Made by a program: the position numbers and the translations under genes. A DNA stretch of 64,000 nt from Trileptium ribeirensis (lineage: Eukaryota; Nematoda; Enoplea; Enoplida; Thoracostomopsidae). Under the pieces are notes generated by a model. It was not told where the DNA came from. It saw nothing but the letters and a program-made list of their open reading frames with translations, and made no database searches. The DNA is taken from assembly GCA_030248225.1 (NCBI GenBank), contig JASANE010017703.1, forward strand, positions 1-64,000. The letters are read 5' to 3'. This document shows positions 45,900 through 56,899 of this stretch, in pieces; position 1 is the stretch's first letter, and each line of letters opens with the position of its first letter.

Positions 45900-46960
45900 A
45901 TTTTATTTTTACGGATTTTCCCCCGAAGACAGCCGACTTTTGGGTGGACAATGTATATTTGTTTCTAATGAGCTATGCTTGAAGGATCGATATTTTCACT
46001 GATTTTCTGTAATTTCTTCGAGATCTAGTAATAGTTTTAAAACTTGTCGTACACACCTGAGGCTGGTTTTGTTCCCATGTTGTTCTCACATTAATATTTC
46101 TATTTTGAAAAACGTCAATTTTGAACATTATGCGAAGGTTATGCTCAACCCAAGAGTTTTATTAAGCCCGGCATAATACCATCCTGTTAATAGCTTTTAT
46201 TGTTATCGCCATCAATGATTGATAATCAATTATCCATCGACGAATACCATTAATGTCTCGAATGTTATTATTGTTCGATTGATTATAATTCTGGTACTAT
46301 TTGCTAATAATTATCATCGTATATAAATCTAATGAGAGCGCGTGAACCAGAACGGTTTTCAGAAAAGATATTTGAGATACGTATCATGCCATCGAATAGA
46401 TGATAACAACACAGCTGTATATATGGTCTGACTTGTTGATCAACAAATATATGTCTTCTAAAAGCCGTACAGTTTCGTTGCATTATATATATTTAGTCAC
46501 GAGAATTTGCGCGATTTTCTTAAGCCTTTCACCAATATTTTCATACAGGCTCATATGCGAGGTGGCGGTTTAGCCCCCAAAGGTCCTTCCCCCCGAGGGC
46601 TGACCCTGCACTCTGGCAGGTCACCCTGTGTACCAATCTTTAGGAGTAGTGTTCAATGTAGCGTAACACTGACAGTATTTAAACAATTGTGAGTAGATTC
46701 TGGTTTCATCTTAGTGACGCAGTTGTTTACAGAAATATATTTGTATGAATAACATTTTTATTAGAAAAGTAAAAGAAAACGGACTTTGACTATATTGCTA
46801 AAAGCAACTGAGTAAATCAATGAATTGTTCAAGAAAATATAACAATTTCTTCTCCAATAATACTATAATTTCCAATTTCGCTTTTATCATCAGCAAAGCT
46901 TCTGGGCAAAAAAATATTTGTTCACCTGGAATACACAAGGCTCACGAGGACAAAACATGG
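45900..46960. other. No gene seen
   Basis: AT-rich except for a short GC-rich patch at 46555-46625 (GGTGGCGGTTTAGCCCCCAA, CCCCCCGAGGGCTGACCCTG) that may be a fragment of the T-rich/GC-rich family. Confidence 0.4.
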
Positions 46961-46979
46961 ACATCAAATTAAATGCACT

Positions 46980-47185
46980 GCAAATATAATACACATCACA
47001 AAAGACAGGGGAACTGCAGCCTCCTCCGTTGGAGGCACCGTAGGCGCCGAACGCATAGGTGGTTTTATGCTTTTCGCAGTGCCCACGGCCACCTTCCACT
47101 GACCACCCATAGCCTGCCTAGAAAGCCTAAGGCCTCCGGCATGGGACTCGGCTGCTACCTGGGACCTCTGACCTCGTTCCATCTA
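46980..47185. other. GC-rich island open on both strands
   Basis: About 200 bp of clearly higher GC with 69- to 72-codon frames on both strands. On the minus strand one frame reads GGRGHCEKHKTTYAFGAYGA then SNGGGCSSPVFC, a Gly/Cys-rich composition that could be an exon of a secreted protein. No clear splice sites are visible and no family is recognised. Confidence 0.2.
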
Positions 47186-47189
47186 TGAA

Positions 47190-48220
47190 TATGGTATTAC
47201 TAATTTTGCTTTATGTTGTATCAGTGTTTGGCGACAGAGATCCTTTGGCTTAGAGCATCACGAATTTGCCACTGAGCCATTTCGAAGCTGTGCGTTGAGT
47301 CAGAAAAAGTCTACCGACATGCGGCACTCCGCAAACTCAATAAACTTGGCACTGCGTAGTTGTACTAACAGAAGAAGTAGTGGACTGCGGACGGTCTATT
47401 GAATCTGTTGCTCACCAAAAGTTAATACTAGGTGAAGACTGGTTTCAATTTACCGAGGATTATATATTAGAATAATCAAATAATATTCCAATTTTTACAT
47501 ACACTTTTTTGAACAGACACGATCCGCCCAGTAATTACTGCCGAACAGTTTCTCGAATCCTTAACGATATGGGTCCAGAAGCACATTGAACGACTATATT
47601 GTGAGTTTACTAACATAACGCTCCGCAACGAATGTGGTATCTAATGGAACTGTTTTTATTTAAAAAGTTAATATTTTTGAAAATATCGATATTATGGTGA
47701 TTAATCTATTATATTAGTACAACAAGCTTCAAACATGAGCCGTTATAAAGCATATTATCAATCTGCTTTAGACTAACCCAGATAACATTGGACAAAAATT
47801 AGACATTAAATAAAACCACAAATGTTTTTCCCTAATCTAGGTTAAACCATTGACGGACTATTATCATAAGCTATTTTAGCAGGCTTTATCAAAAATTTTG
47901 ATTTTATCTATGCGTGTGCGCATAAATTCCATGAAACAATCACAGTTTAAAAAGCTTTTTTTCAAATAGATGGTAGTTTCACATGATATTTATTACCATC
48001 TGTTGGTTACTTTTGTTCGAAATGTTATATTTCGGAGTTCAAATTCTAAAACTATAACAGCAATCAATTCTAGGTTACTCATTTAGCTCTTCTGCTTGTT
48101 TGCCTCAATCTGCATGGTGCCTTGATGGGTGTTCGACCGTACGTTATATTCGTTTAGAAATTTTATTATCATACTTTAACAGAAAAACGTTGATTAGCCA
48201 ATATCTTTGACCACCTAAGA
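47190..48220. other. No gene seen
   Basis: AT-rich spacer without arrays or TIRs that I can support. Confidence 0.5.
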
Positions 48221-48223
48221 GAC

Positions 48224-48520
48224 GCAGATTGGATTCACTAGATGTGATTTTTTGGTACGCTTAAGACAATCTAGATAAACAGTAGTGTTAAGGCAGCTAA
48301 ATTCCATACGTATACGAATTTCACCGCAAAAGAAAAGGCTCCCTTCCGTCAGATTGGATTCACTAGATGTGATTTTTGGTACGCTTAAGACAATCTGGAT
48401 AAACAGTACTATTAAGGCAGCTAAATTTCATACGTATACGAATTTAACCGCAAAAGAAAAGGCTCACTTCCGTCTACTGTTCCGTAACATTACGGTCGAT
48501 TTTGCAGCGAAATGGTAAAT
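48224..48520 (+). repeat. Tandem duplication of about 128 bp with a short frame
   Basis: CAGATTGGATTCACTAGATG starts units at about 48226 and 48353. The plus frame ending at 48518 reads KFHTYTNLTAKEKAHFRLLF and then FRNITVDFAAKW. It looks coding-like but I do not recognise it; the duplication splits it. Confidence 0.6.
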
Positions 48521-48797
48521 TGAACACATGCGGTGTTTGCGTTAAAAACGGCCCTCGACGTCTAATCGACTTTATGCATCATATGACGTCTTTAGTCCCA
48601 CAGTATATATTTTTTATGGTATAATAATGCCTTATATAATGTATGACGTAATCTACTGCGTAAAATTTTTGGGAATGTGTGGTGTCAGCTGTACAACGCT
48701 GCTATTTAAACTCTTTGAGTAGTGTGTTTGTCTATGGTGTGTTTGACCCATCGTAGGTTGAAAGTATACCATACCCCGTCTATTTTGCTATATATAA

Positions 48798-49306
48798 TTC
48801 AGCATTCACGTTATAATGTCCCCGCCGTTTGGAAGTTTTGTCTCTTTGTAGTTGCGACAGTTAGTACCTCATAGGCAGTCATGGTGACACTCATTGTAAA
48901 TTAATTGCCGAGGGTGTACGACACACCGGTAGCTACTGCATTGTTTCTTTAATGTGTCGTACACATCCTTAGCTACCAATTAGGAGCGAACTAACTGTAA
49001 TGGACACCGCCTGTACCTAATACGGTTTATTAGAATACTGCGCTGTTTAGCTTTTTTAATTCTGGATATTTCTATCTAGGCCATATGAACGTGAATGAAA
49101 TAATGTCACACACTGTAGATATATCTGCAAGACGACACGGCCTGCTTGACACTGTCGAGTAGTGGCAATACCAATAGCTAGCTACCATTAAAATTGTTAT
49201 AAAAAACGTGGGGGTGTCTAAAACATCTTGTTGTCGCTCGTGTGCCTGACACTGTGCGGTGTACATAGCTTCGAAACGTCGGGGAAATTATAACGTGAAC
49301 GCCGCA
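48798..49306 (-). mobile_element. PIF/Harbinger-like MITE, copy
   Basis: The left end carries CAGCATTCACGTTATAATGT + CCCC and the right end GGGGAAATTATAACGTGAAC + GCCGCA, with TAA at 48795-48797 and 49307-49309. The minus frame 49072-49266 is the counterpart of the frames in the other copies (HYSTVSSRPCRLADI). Confidence 0.85.
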
Positions 49307-49309
49307 TAA

Positions 49310-49820
49310 TACAGGTTTGCACTGTATGCTATTAGATGGTATGGCGCAGACTATTTACAGACAAACCTCCCACACGATGGGTCTTTTATACCCTAAACGT
49401 TTTTTAAGTGACTGCTGACCAAAAGCTTTGGCATATAAAAATTTTTCGGTATGAATATTAAAATACACATTAAAGTTGTGTTGATATAGCTGAAGCCCTA
49501 TGTCTATAAATCTTATTTTGCTGGAAATCTAACAGTCCTAGAGAAGTATCTAGTGCAGACATTAGTCTCGGTTTAATAATATATTATGATACGATTACTG
49601 TATTAAAATTGATGGAGCATGCCTCTTATAATTATAGCAGGCGCCCAAGGTCCGTGTGATTAGGGGCTGGATGGTTGCGGCTGGAGCGGGGAATTCAGGA
49701 GAGCAGAGAGTTCACTAGGGGACAAATTTCTGAAATTTAAAGAAACTCATTTCTCCTATTTCCACAATTATTCCAAAAACATTTGTCAATTTTCATTAAA
49801 ATTAACTGAAATTTTTGCCT
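49310..49820. repeat. Mixed repeat debris, including a T-rich/GC-rich copy
   Basis: From about 49650 CGCCCAAGGTCCGTGTGATT and a GC-rich block precede a T-rich part (CCAAAAACATTTGTCAATTT), a decayed relative of the dispersed family. Confidence 0.35.
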
Positions 49821-49822
49821 AC

Positions 49823-50128
49823 TTACCCCAATACTAGTTTAATTATTCCACGAGCTTTTGCACCTTTGGCACATCGGCAGGAGCGGAAGCGAGAGCTGCG
49901 CCTCAGAGAAAAATATGGCTTAGAGAAGGTGTAAATCTTTTGACATCTATACTTTACTTTTGAACATTGTGACTTTTGCTTTGTACAATGATAAGCTTTT
50001 AATCCTTGAAATATTCCAATATCCACAAAAACGATTGCTAAATTTCTCAATAGTTTCAGATTACCATATCTTGGGAATTGACCCTTTAAATAAGAATAGC
50101 ACCAGCATCTTAAGTCACGGTTGAACAT
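49823..50128 (-). CDS. Hypothetical cysteine-rich peptide exon
   Basis: The minus frame has a second half that looks like a small cysteine-rich secreted domain: YHCTKQKSQCSKVKYRCQKI, then SLRRSSRFRSCRCAKGAKAR, ending after 101 codons. An acceptor-like ATTTCAAG just precedes GLKAYHC, so the true exon may start there (about 49996). Five cysteines ending in CxC fit several growth-factor or antimicrobial folds, but I cannot name one. It lies about 240 bp upstream of, and divergent from, the TIL gene's first exon. Confidence 0.3.
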   Translation of the reverse strand: MFNRDLRCWCYSYLKGQFPRYGNLKLLRNLAIVFVDIGIFQGLKAYHCTKQKSQCSKVKYRCQKIYTFSKPYFSLRRSSRFRSCRCAKGAKARGIIKLVLG

Positions 50129-50371
50129 AAATACAAAATTATGAATCTTTTACCTGAAGAAGCATGTTTTAAGCTTGCAGCTCTCATTATTTGTAATTAG
50201 AAAAACGTAAAATCAGTCTTTCATAGATGCGTAATCGGAAAAGTACAAAATTGTTCTAACCTTTCGGGACAACCCTTTGTACTTTAGTAAAACGACCAAT
50301 ACGGATTATCAGTAGATGTCTACGACGTAATCACGTAAGCAAATGGGCGAAATAGTTATTGTGATTAGCTC

Positions 50372-50435
50372 ATGGCAGATCAATACACGAAATTGGTGGC
50401 ATTATTGCTTGTGATTTTTGCTCGTGTCAAATCAG
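50372..50435 (+). CDS. TIL-domain protein gene, exon 1 (signal peptide)
   Basis: ATG at 50372 opens MADQYTKLVALLLVIFARVK, a short polar start and a hydrophobic core typical of a secretion signal, and the exon ends after AAATCAG at a perfect GTAAGT donor in phase 1. All later exons of the TIL gene also enter in phase 1, which supports the link. An earlier ATG at about 50343 opens a different short frame and would act as an upstream ORF. The following intron is about 1.9 kb and holds a five-copy array. Confidence 0.6.
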
Positions 50436-51293
50436 GTAAGTGCATTAATATTTACTATGAACGAAAGCTATATTCCCAGCTAACGTTGGGCGTTTAGTGC
50501 ACTAAATTAGAGGAGAATAAGAAATTTTCGTCCCAAACCCATATATATCTTTATATAAAAGGATAAACCTGTATTTTGCCGCAAAAATATAGCCCCCTCC
50601 TTAGCTGTGTCTTTTGCTGGGCTGGGTTATCTTCGTGCGAAAGATTTGCGGCATCGATGGTCCATCAAACTAATTTCTATTATTTTAGTTCTATTCTATT
50701 ATATCTTGCGGCAGTTAATAAACCGAAAATTTTACTGCATAACTAGGCGTTAACATCTGTAATTCTTTCCTGGTTTGGCTTTTTACGTCTTTTTTAAAAT
50801 CTAATTAAAGCACAATTTTCCGGTAGTAATAGACATTCGTCGACCGAAATGCTGAGTACGCTGTTATCAAAAAGAAATGTTTCTTTTTGGGAGACATGAT
50901 GCACTACTTGGCATTTTAGGTCAAGACCTTCTGCTGGCTAAATGGCTTAAAGCTTCGAATAACACTGGAATTGAGAATACGTAATACCCAACATTTTTTC
51001 TCATATGTATAGGCAGAATTTGGCTGGGACTATGTCTTCATAATCGCTGTCGCAGCCAATGTATATTTTAGGAGCGGAAGTAAAATGCAATCTATGCTAT
51101 TCTCGATGTATTAAGTCTAAGCTTTAGCATAAGCTTCGCAACTTATATAACACTTTCAATAAAGCCTAAGCCTAAGTCGGGGGCTGCCCCCCTCGAATTA
51201 CCCGTGCTAAGCTGTTCTATTTTGTAACGAAATAACTACCGGCAACGTGACATGAAAAACGTTACCAAGTCAAATTGTGCGGACCCAGATTGT

Positions 51294-51965
51294 TTGAAAA
51301 GGATTGTTTAAATTCTTTTATCTTAACGTCACAATGGATTTACGCTTATTAAAGTTTCAACGTAATACTGTGACCCTGAACTAAAATATGACTCGGCTAA
51401 ACTATTTCTGCTCTGGCTTTCCACTCATTGAAAAGGATTGTTTAAATCCTTTTATCTCAACGTCACAACGCATTTGCACTTATTAAAGTTTCAACGTAAT
51501 ACTGTGACCCTGATCTAAAATATGACTCGGCTAGACTATTTCTGCTCTGGCTTTCCACTCATTGAAAAGGATTGTTTAAATCCTTTTATCTCAACGTCAC
51601 AACGCATTTGCACTTATTAAAGTTTCAACGTAATACTATGACCCTGAACTAAAATATGACTCGGCTAAACTATTTCTGCTCTGGCTTTCCACTCATTGAA
51701 AAGGATTGTTTAAATCCTTTTATCTCAACGTCACAATGCATTTGCACTTATGAAAGTTTCAACGTAATACTGTGACCCTGAACTAAAATATGACTCGGCT
51801 AAACTATTTCTGCTCTGGTTTTCCACTCATTGAAAAGGATTGTTTAAATTCTTTTATCTTAACGTCACAATGTATTTGCGCTTATTAAAGTTTTAACGTA
51901 ATACTGTAACCCTGAACTAAAATATGACTCGGCTAAACTATTTCTGCTCTGGTTTTCCACTCACG
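51294..51965. repeat. Tandem array, five units of 134 bp, in TIL intron 1
   Basis: TTGAAAAGGATTGTTTAAAT starts units at 51294, 51428, 51562, 51696 and 51830. Each unit opens with an inverted repeat (AAAGGATT...AATCCTTT) that could form a small hairpin. The units end GCTCTGGCTTTCCACTCA. Confidence 0.95.
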
Positions 51966-52306
51966 GCTAGGCAAATTGGTAAATAATATTTTTACAGTTG
52001 TTTAGTATATATGGACACAGTAACGCCGCATAATTATTTGTATTATTAAGTATTATTCTTTTTAAGCGCCGCCTGCAACAGTTAGTAATAAGTTTTGATA
52101 GCTGGGTCCCTTTAACCACACGCTTTACGTCAATTTACTGTCTATTTATCTATAATAAGTACGAAAGTCCAAATAATATCGTCCAGCTTGTCTTTGTCGA
52201 TACTCCTGCTTCGTACTGTAGTTATATAATATATACTTTGAGAAGCTGCAATAAGCTTCCAATTTCTATATCTATTTTGTCGTATCATTTTTTACAAATT
52301 CTTTAG

Positions 52307-52555
52307 GTTCATGTATGATCTATGGATGTGGCTTCGGTGAACAATGGTACGACTGTCGTCCAGTTGAGGCAATATACGACTTTGATTACAGCAACGCCTC
52401 GTTAGCAGTACAGAAGCAAGGCCAGGAAACATCAACGCCGTCGAAATCATGCATCCCCGGTTGCGGATGTCGCCCTGGATTCATTCGACAGTATCGACCA
52501 TTTTATCGATGTATGGATGCTAGCGAAATAGGAATGATCTCAGAAACTGTTGAAG
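52307..52555 (+). CDS. TIL-domain protein gene, exon 2 (atypical TIL unit)
   Basis: Acceptor TTCTTTAG and donor GTTGAG give a 249-nt phase 1-1 exon. It encodes SCMIYGCGFGEQWYDC, a cysteine-free insert of about 30 residues, then CIPGCGCRPGFIRQ and a final cysteine. The CxxGCxCxxGF block is the core of the TIL fold, a small domain usually held by five disulfides that inhibits serine proteases. This unit shows seven cysteines instead of ten, lacking the middle C-x3-C pair, so it is divergent or may not inhibit. The GTTGAG donor is weaker than the others; without splicing, a TGA follows at once (52558). Confidence 0.75.
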
Positions 52556-52559
52556 GTTG

Positions 52560-53765
52560 AGTTTTTGTTATGTTTTTATCAATTTACAGGTCTCTACTAT
52601 CTCCGGGTCTCATCCTCCGTGTCACTTTTAGTCTTTGCAGCGTTATTGCTTTGATATGAGCTGAAATATATATTAAGTCTGAAGATTCAGTTCAACCTAA
52701 TGCCTACGTTTGCTCTAAAATCCAATGTAATTTCAGCGGATTTATACATCGAGTTGCTTTATCAAAAAGCTTTCATAAAGGTTTGCCGACGTCTTAGAAT
52801 ATTGATATTTGATTACAAAATTACCGAAATTTTCATCTAATAAAAATCTACTGCACTACTTATCAATGCCATATAGCTGGTAGAGGGTATTTTTTGCAAA
52901 GTCCAAGGAGCAATTATATTCAGCTCATGTGTTTTATACCAAATTTTAGCTAGGCTATATTACATAAAGTTCGTTGACTTTACGTGACATTATTGTGATG
53001 TGTCATGTTTCATTGTGATAAAATTATATATAATCGTCATCGCGCCAGAGCAGTTTTCATGTTGCATTCAAATGAATAACTTCTTTTTAAGTCCTAAATG
53101 TTGCAAATATGCTTTAGCGAAGTACTGAACAACAATGTTTGGTTTTAAGCCCAATGCCTGTAAGATTGTTCTCGTTTTAAGACGTCAAGCCAGTGAAATT
53201 GTGTGTTAATATTATATACCATATGTCTGGTCGTCCTATGAATGCACCCACTTTAGGTGTGTACACCATGCCTGTTGTTTTGTCAAAATCACAAGTTGAT
53301 CTGCACACAAATAACATTCGCATTTTAGCCATCAGTATTCGCAGTTTAGCGAACATGGTCTCCGTGATGTACGAACAAACATTTTTGGCTTATTCGCACA
53401 TTCTCAATATCGCACGCTTATTTGTTTTTGCAGTGCAAAATATCATGCCTAAGCTCATATCTAAATTGACAGGGGCGTCGCAACCTCTTCGAAGTGGAGG
53501 GGGTCATCAAAAAGACGAAAGGGCTGGTCGTTTACATTCATTCTGTTGTAACCCCATCAGGTAATTTTTTGGCTTTTCTCAGTAAAAAGTGGGAGGGTTC
53601 ACTTCGTTGCCCATTGCTCTTTCGGTGCTCCTGTAAACTGATATTTTATCAGAGGTTTAGCACACATTGCGTAAAATGGAAAGTATCACACAATCATTTA
53701 GAAAAATAGCTTCAGAACATACATAATAGATAGAGTGGAAAGTAAACCTCTATGTATTTATTTTA
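52560..53765. other. TIL intron 2
   Basis: About 1.2 kb intron. The 123-codon frame at 53193-53564 runs through transposon-like sequence (GACAGGGGCGTCGCAACCTC at about 53469) and shows no recognisable domain. Confidence 0.6.
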
Positions 53766-53766
53766 G

Positions 53767-53940
53767 ATTGTTCAGCAAATGAAGAATACGCAGTGTGTCG
53801 AACATGTGATCCACAATGCCATGATATGAATCCATCGTGTCCGTATGTTTGTCGTCGAGGATGCTTTTGTAAGCCTGGATTTGTTCGCAACGAAAAGGAT
53901 GAGTGTGTTAGTCTGGAAGAATGTGAGCCACCTGGTCAAG
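53767..53940 (+). CDS. TIL-domain protein gene, exon 3 (complete TIL domain)
   Basis: A phase 1-1 exon of 174 nt between TATTTATTTTAG and GTAAGT. It encodes a full ten-cysteine TIL domain: DCSANEEYAVCRTCDPQC, then HDMNPSCPYVCRRGCFCKPG and FVRNEKDECVSLEEC. Spacing C-x3-C-x3-C-x-C followed by PGFVR is canonical. The end of the exon (NEKDECVSLEECEPPGQG) with its donor is the unit copied five more times directly downstream. Probable role: secreted inhibitor of serine proteases, as known for this family. Confidence 0.92.
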
Positions 53941-54575
53941 GTAAGTTCTTCACATAGGATATTAGTTTGTGGGATTCATAATGTGTACGTCCTTATGCTT
54001 AACAACGAAAAGGACGAGTGTGTTAGCCTTGAAGAATGTGAGCCACCTGGTCAAGGTAAGTTCTTCACATAGGATATTAGTTTGTGGGATTCATGACGTG
54101 TACTCCCCTATGCCTAACAACGAAAAGGACGACTGTGTCAGTCTTGATGAATGTGAGCCACCTGGTCAAGGTAAGTTCTTCACATAGGATATTAGTTTGT
54201 GGGATTCATGACGTGTACGCCCTTATGATTAACAACGAAAAGGACGAGTGTGTTAGCATTGAAGAATGTGAGCCACCTGGTCAAGGTAAGTTCTTCACAT
54301 AGGATATTAGTTTGTGGGATTCATGACGTGTACGCCCCTATGCCTAACAACGAAAAGGACGACTGTGTCGGTCTTGATGAATGTGAGCCACCTGGTCAAG
54401 GTAAGTTCTTCACATAAATTATTAGTTTGTGAGATTTACAATGTGAACGCCCTATGTCTAACAACGAAAAGGACGAATGTGCTAGCCTTGAGGAATGTGA
54501 CCCACCTGGTCAAGGTAAGGTTTTTTACGTAAGCTATTAGTTTGTGGGATTCATAATGTGTACGTCCGTATGTCT
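53889..54575 (+). repeat. Six tandem 115-bp copies of an exon 3' end with its splice donor
   Basis: AACGAAAAGGA begins units at 53889, 54004, 54119, 54234, 54349 and 54463. Each has about 50 bp of the end of exon 3 (variants of KDECVSLEECEPPGQG), an intact CAAGGTAAG donor, and about 60 bp of intron. In each unit the peptide frame stays open to the donor, with changes such as E to D; reading through a donor meets a stop within five codons. No unit but the first has the rest of the domain or a clear acceptor. Confidence 0.93.
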
Positions 54576-54635
54576 AAATTTTGCCTTTCTATGCTAAAAC
54601 GTATGATATCATATGCTGTGTTTACAAGAACACCA

Positions 54636-54840
54636 AACTAAGTTGTGTATCGTACAATGTTTGACAATCTCAACCCGACGCCGAGGATAGAACAAAATTC
54701 CGGCGCTAGCAAATCATTGAGTTGTCTTGTTTGTTGCTCGGTACTGCACGGAAACTCGCAAATCGAGCAAGTAACAACGCACTTTAAACGTACATGGAAT
54801 TTCAAAGTAGTTAATACAATGCAGTGGACGATCGGCAATA
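54636..54840 (-). mobile_element. tRNA-derived SINE, family 1, minus strand
   Basis: Reads on the minus strand as head (AACGTACATGG-like, TTGTTACTTGCTCG) to tail, with the family end visible on the plus strand as TTGTGTATCGTACAATGTTT + GACAATCTCAA. It lies within a TIL intron. Confidence 0.6.
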
Positions 54841-55159
54841 GGTATATTCTATATACTTGCGAACAAAATTAATTTGGTAGACTTAGATCTAAAAGTCATT
54901 ACAGAAAAAAATCATGTAAGAAGTCGAGATAACATAAAAATCGCAAATACCGGGTAAGCCTAATCCACGGGTATGCACTTCGGTTGTTCGTCACGATTTG
55001 TATTACAGCGATATGTAGGCACTGTTCGATGCTACTATTTTACAATCACAATTTCCTGATCGTTTAAACATCAGCATGCGACTCTATTGCGTATTTGTCG
55101 CATAATTTAATATATATACTCAAAGATTGCAAATACAGCTACGGGATTAAGTATGTCGT

Positions 55160-55375
55160 TTGATGAGCGCGGTCAAACGTGCCAAATCGACAAATTTACG
55201 TATGCGAAAATGTGTTCGTACATCGCGGAGCCCACGATTATGTTCTCTAAACTGTGAATACGGATGTCAGAATTCTGACTACATTTTTTTGTACGCTGTA
55301 GTTTATAATTTTGACACAATAACAACCATCGTGTGCGTAACTAAAGTGGACCCACGCATAAGTTATTAATTTCAT
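55160..55375 (+). pseudogene. Degenerate TIL-like exon
   Basis: The frame contains KCVRTSRSPRLCSLNCEYGC, whose last three cysteines have the C-x3-C-x3-C spacing of TIL domains, followed after a longer gap by VCVTK. The GCxC cysteine is lost (GCQN), and an in-frame TAA (55367-55369) lies before the CAAGGTAAG donor-like site at about 55380. A DCKYSYG start in another frame just upstream (about 55127) suggests a frameshift. It looks like a dead TIL exon between exons 3 and 4. Confidence 0.4.
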
Positions 55376-55789
55376 TCAAGGTAAGCTAATTTCTACTTGA
55401 GTAGATTCGCGGTAGAATTTAATTTAAATCTGGAATTGATTCCATCATCCGTTTTCACATCAACGCCGCACATCTTCCAATCGTTATCGCCGAATATAAT
55501 TATGGATTTCATTCCAATTATATAACTTTTGTTTTGTTGGTTTCTCATTTTAAGAACCATAAAAATTTACGGTATAAATGGGCCAGTCATATGAGAATAT
55601 AGAAATGTTATAGTATTTAGAATGAATCAATGGTATTACCGAAGTATCTAGTTATCAAAACTTTGCTTGAAGCAAAAAATTTGCTGTGTATATCTAATAT
55701 TTTGGATCGGGTAAGTCTTGATTACTATAGATTTTTTAATTTAAAACATTAGTTAAAACATTCTGGGAAATTTGTTTTGAATTTTTCAG

Positions 55790-55975
55790 AATGTAAAGAT
55801 AATGAAATATGGTCCACTTGTGCAAACTGTGAACCATCATGTGAACAACGCCATCCGACGTGTGACCTATCGCGATGTACAAAAGGATGTAGTTGTTTGA
55901 AAGGATTTGTGAGAAAATACATTGGAGCGTTTGGTTTTGAATGTATTTCTGAAACACGATGTAATGTTGTGCCGA
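55790..55975 (+). CDS. TIL-domain protein gene, exon 4 (complete TIL domain)
   Basis: Acceptor TTTTTCAG and donor GTAAGT bound a 186-nt phase 1-1 exon. It encodes ECKDNEIWSTCANCEPSC, EQRHPTCDLSRCTKGCSCLK, then GFVRKY and two more cysteines ending ETRC. All ten cysteines of the TIL fold are present; the C-x4-C between C5 and C6 is one residue longer than in exon 3. The joint with exon 3 is in frame (GA plus A gives Glu before the first cysteine). Confidence 0.92.
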
Positions 55976-55979
55976 GTAA

Positions 55980-56895
55980 GTTTTTGTTGTTTGATTCAAC
56001 GGATAGAAAGCGATCAACTGGTATAACATTTTAAACATATGAGTTGAAAGGGTAAATATTTGTTCTGCAGTAGCATTGTACATATTAAGGAATAAAACCC
56101 TGCAATCTATAGATAAAGCAGTCGTCTGAAGACTATCCTTTGTTTCCAGTACGCATAGAATTATTAAAGTTTTCTGATGTTATGACCAAGAATATCTGTT
56201 CGTAGACAGCAGTATTTTATGTGATTGGTAGTTGAAGTTTGTTAAGTATACTTCCATATATACTAGCGGAATACATGGTCATCTGCACAGATGATCAGTA
56301 TGTGCTATGTATTACTATCTTCAGCTTATTTTTATGCTTTATATTTTGCCTAAAATCGTTTATTGTTTGGTTCCAAAACTGTTCTTATTTAGGTTGGGTA
56401 TCACCGAAATCTTCCTGCTCGCGGTAGTGGCTCCAATATGAAAATATAACAAAAATGAAAGCGCGGATTATGTACTCTATTAATTAAATTTTTCAAGTTT
56501 AACGATTTTTGATTCATGTTATTGCTTAATACTTTTTCAGACAAACAATATTTTCTGAAAAAGTAGGCAATATTTAAAATGAATCTAAATTATAGCTTGA
56601 TCTTTCAACTTCTCAATATTCCTAATACTGTCCACGCGTTCAATTTTTTTGCAGACATTAACATTAGTACGTGCAGTAGAATGCCCTTACTGAAATCGCT
56701 TGGGCCGAATTAAAAATGCGCGACCAGGACATTTTAGTATATAAACTCAGCTTTATTTTAGCAGACACAATGTGACTCACACCAACACAAACATTTCATT
56801 GTAATAACATTTTCATATTAAAGCGAGTTCACTACAAAGAACACGTTAATGTGTTGATTTTTTATATTATATAATTTCTATTTTCGATTCGAGTT
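55980..56895. other. TIL intron 4
   Basis: About 920 bp, AT-rich, without a recognised element. The 62-codon hydrophobic frame at 56239-56427 is probably chance. Confidence 0.6.
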
Positions 56896-56899
56896 TCAG

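Noticed and set aside
45509..45901. Three heptad-repeat frames of 115-130 codons as genes
   Set aside because: A 21-bp repeat opens several frames at once; nothing singles out one of them as coding. Kept as a repeat and a finding.
53193..53564. 123-codon frame in TIL intron 2
   Set aside because: It has no cysteine pattern, no splice fit in phase 1, and its second half is transposon-like GC-rich sequence.
53845..54532. Series of 72-75 codon frames starting MGFMTCTPLCL or similar
   Set aside because: They are in a frame different from that of the TIL exon and arise only from the 115-bp tandem repeat.
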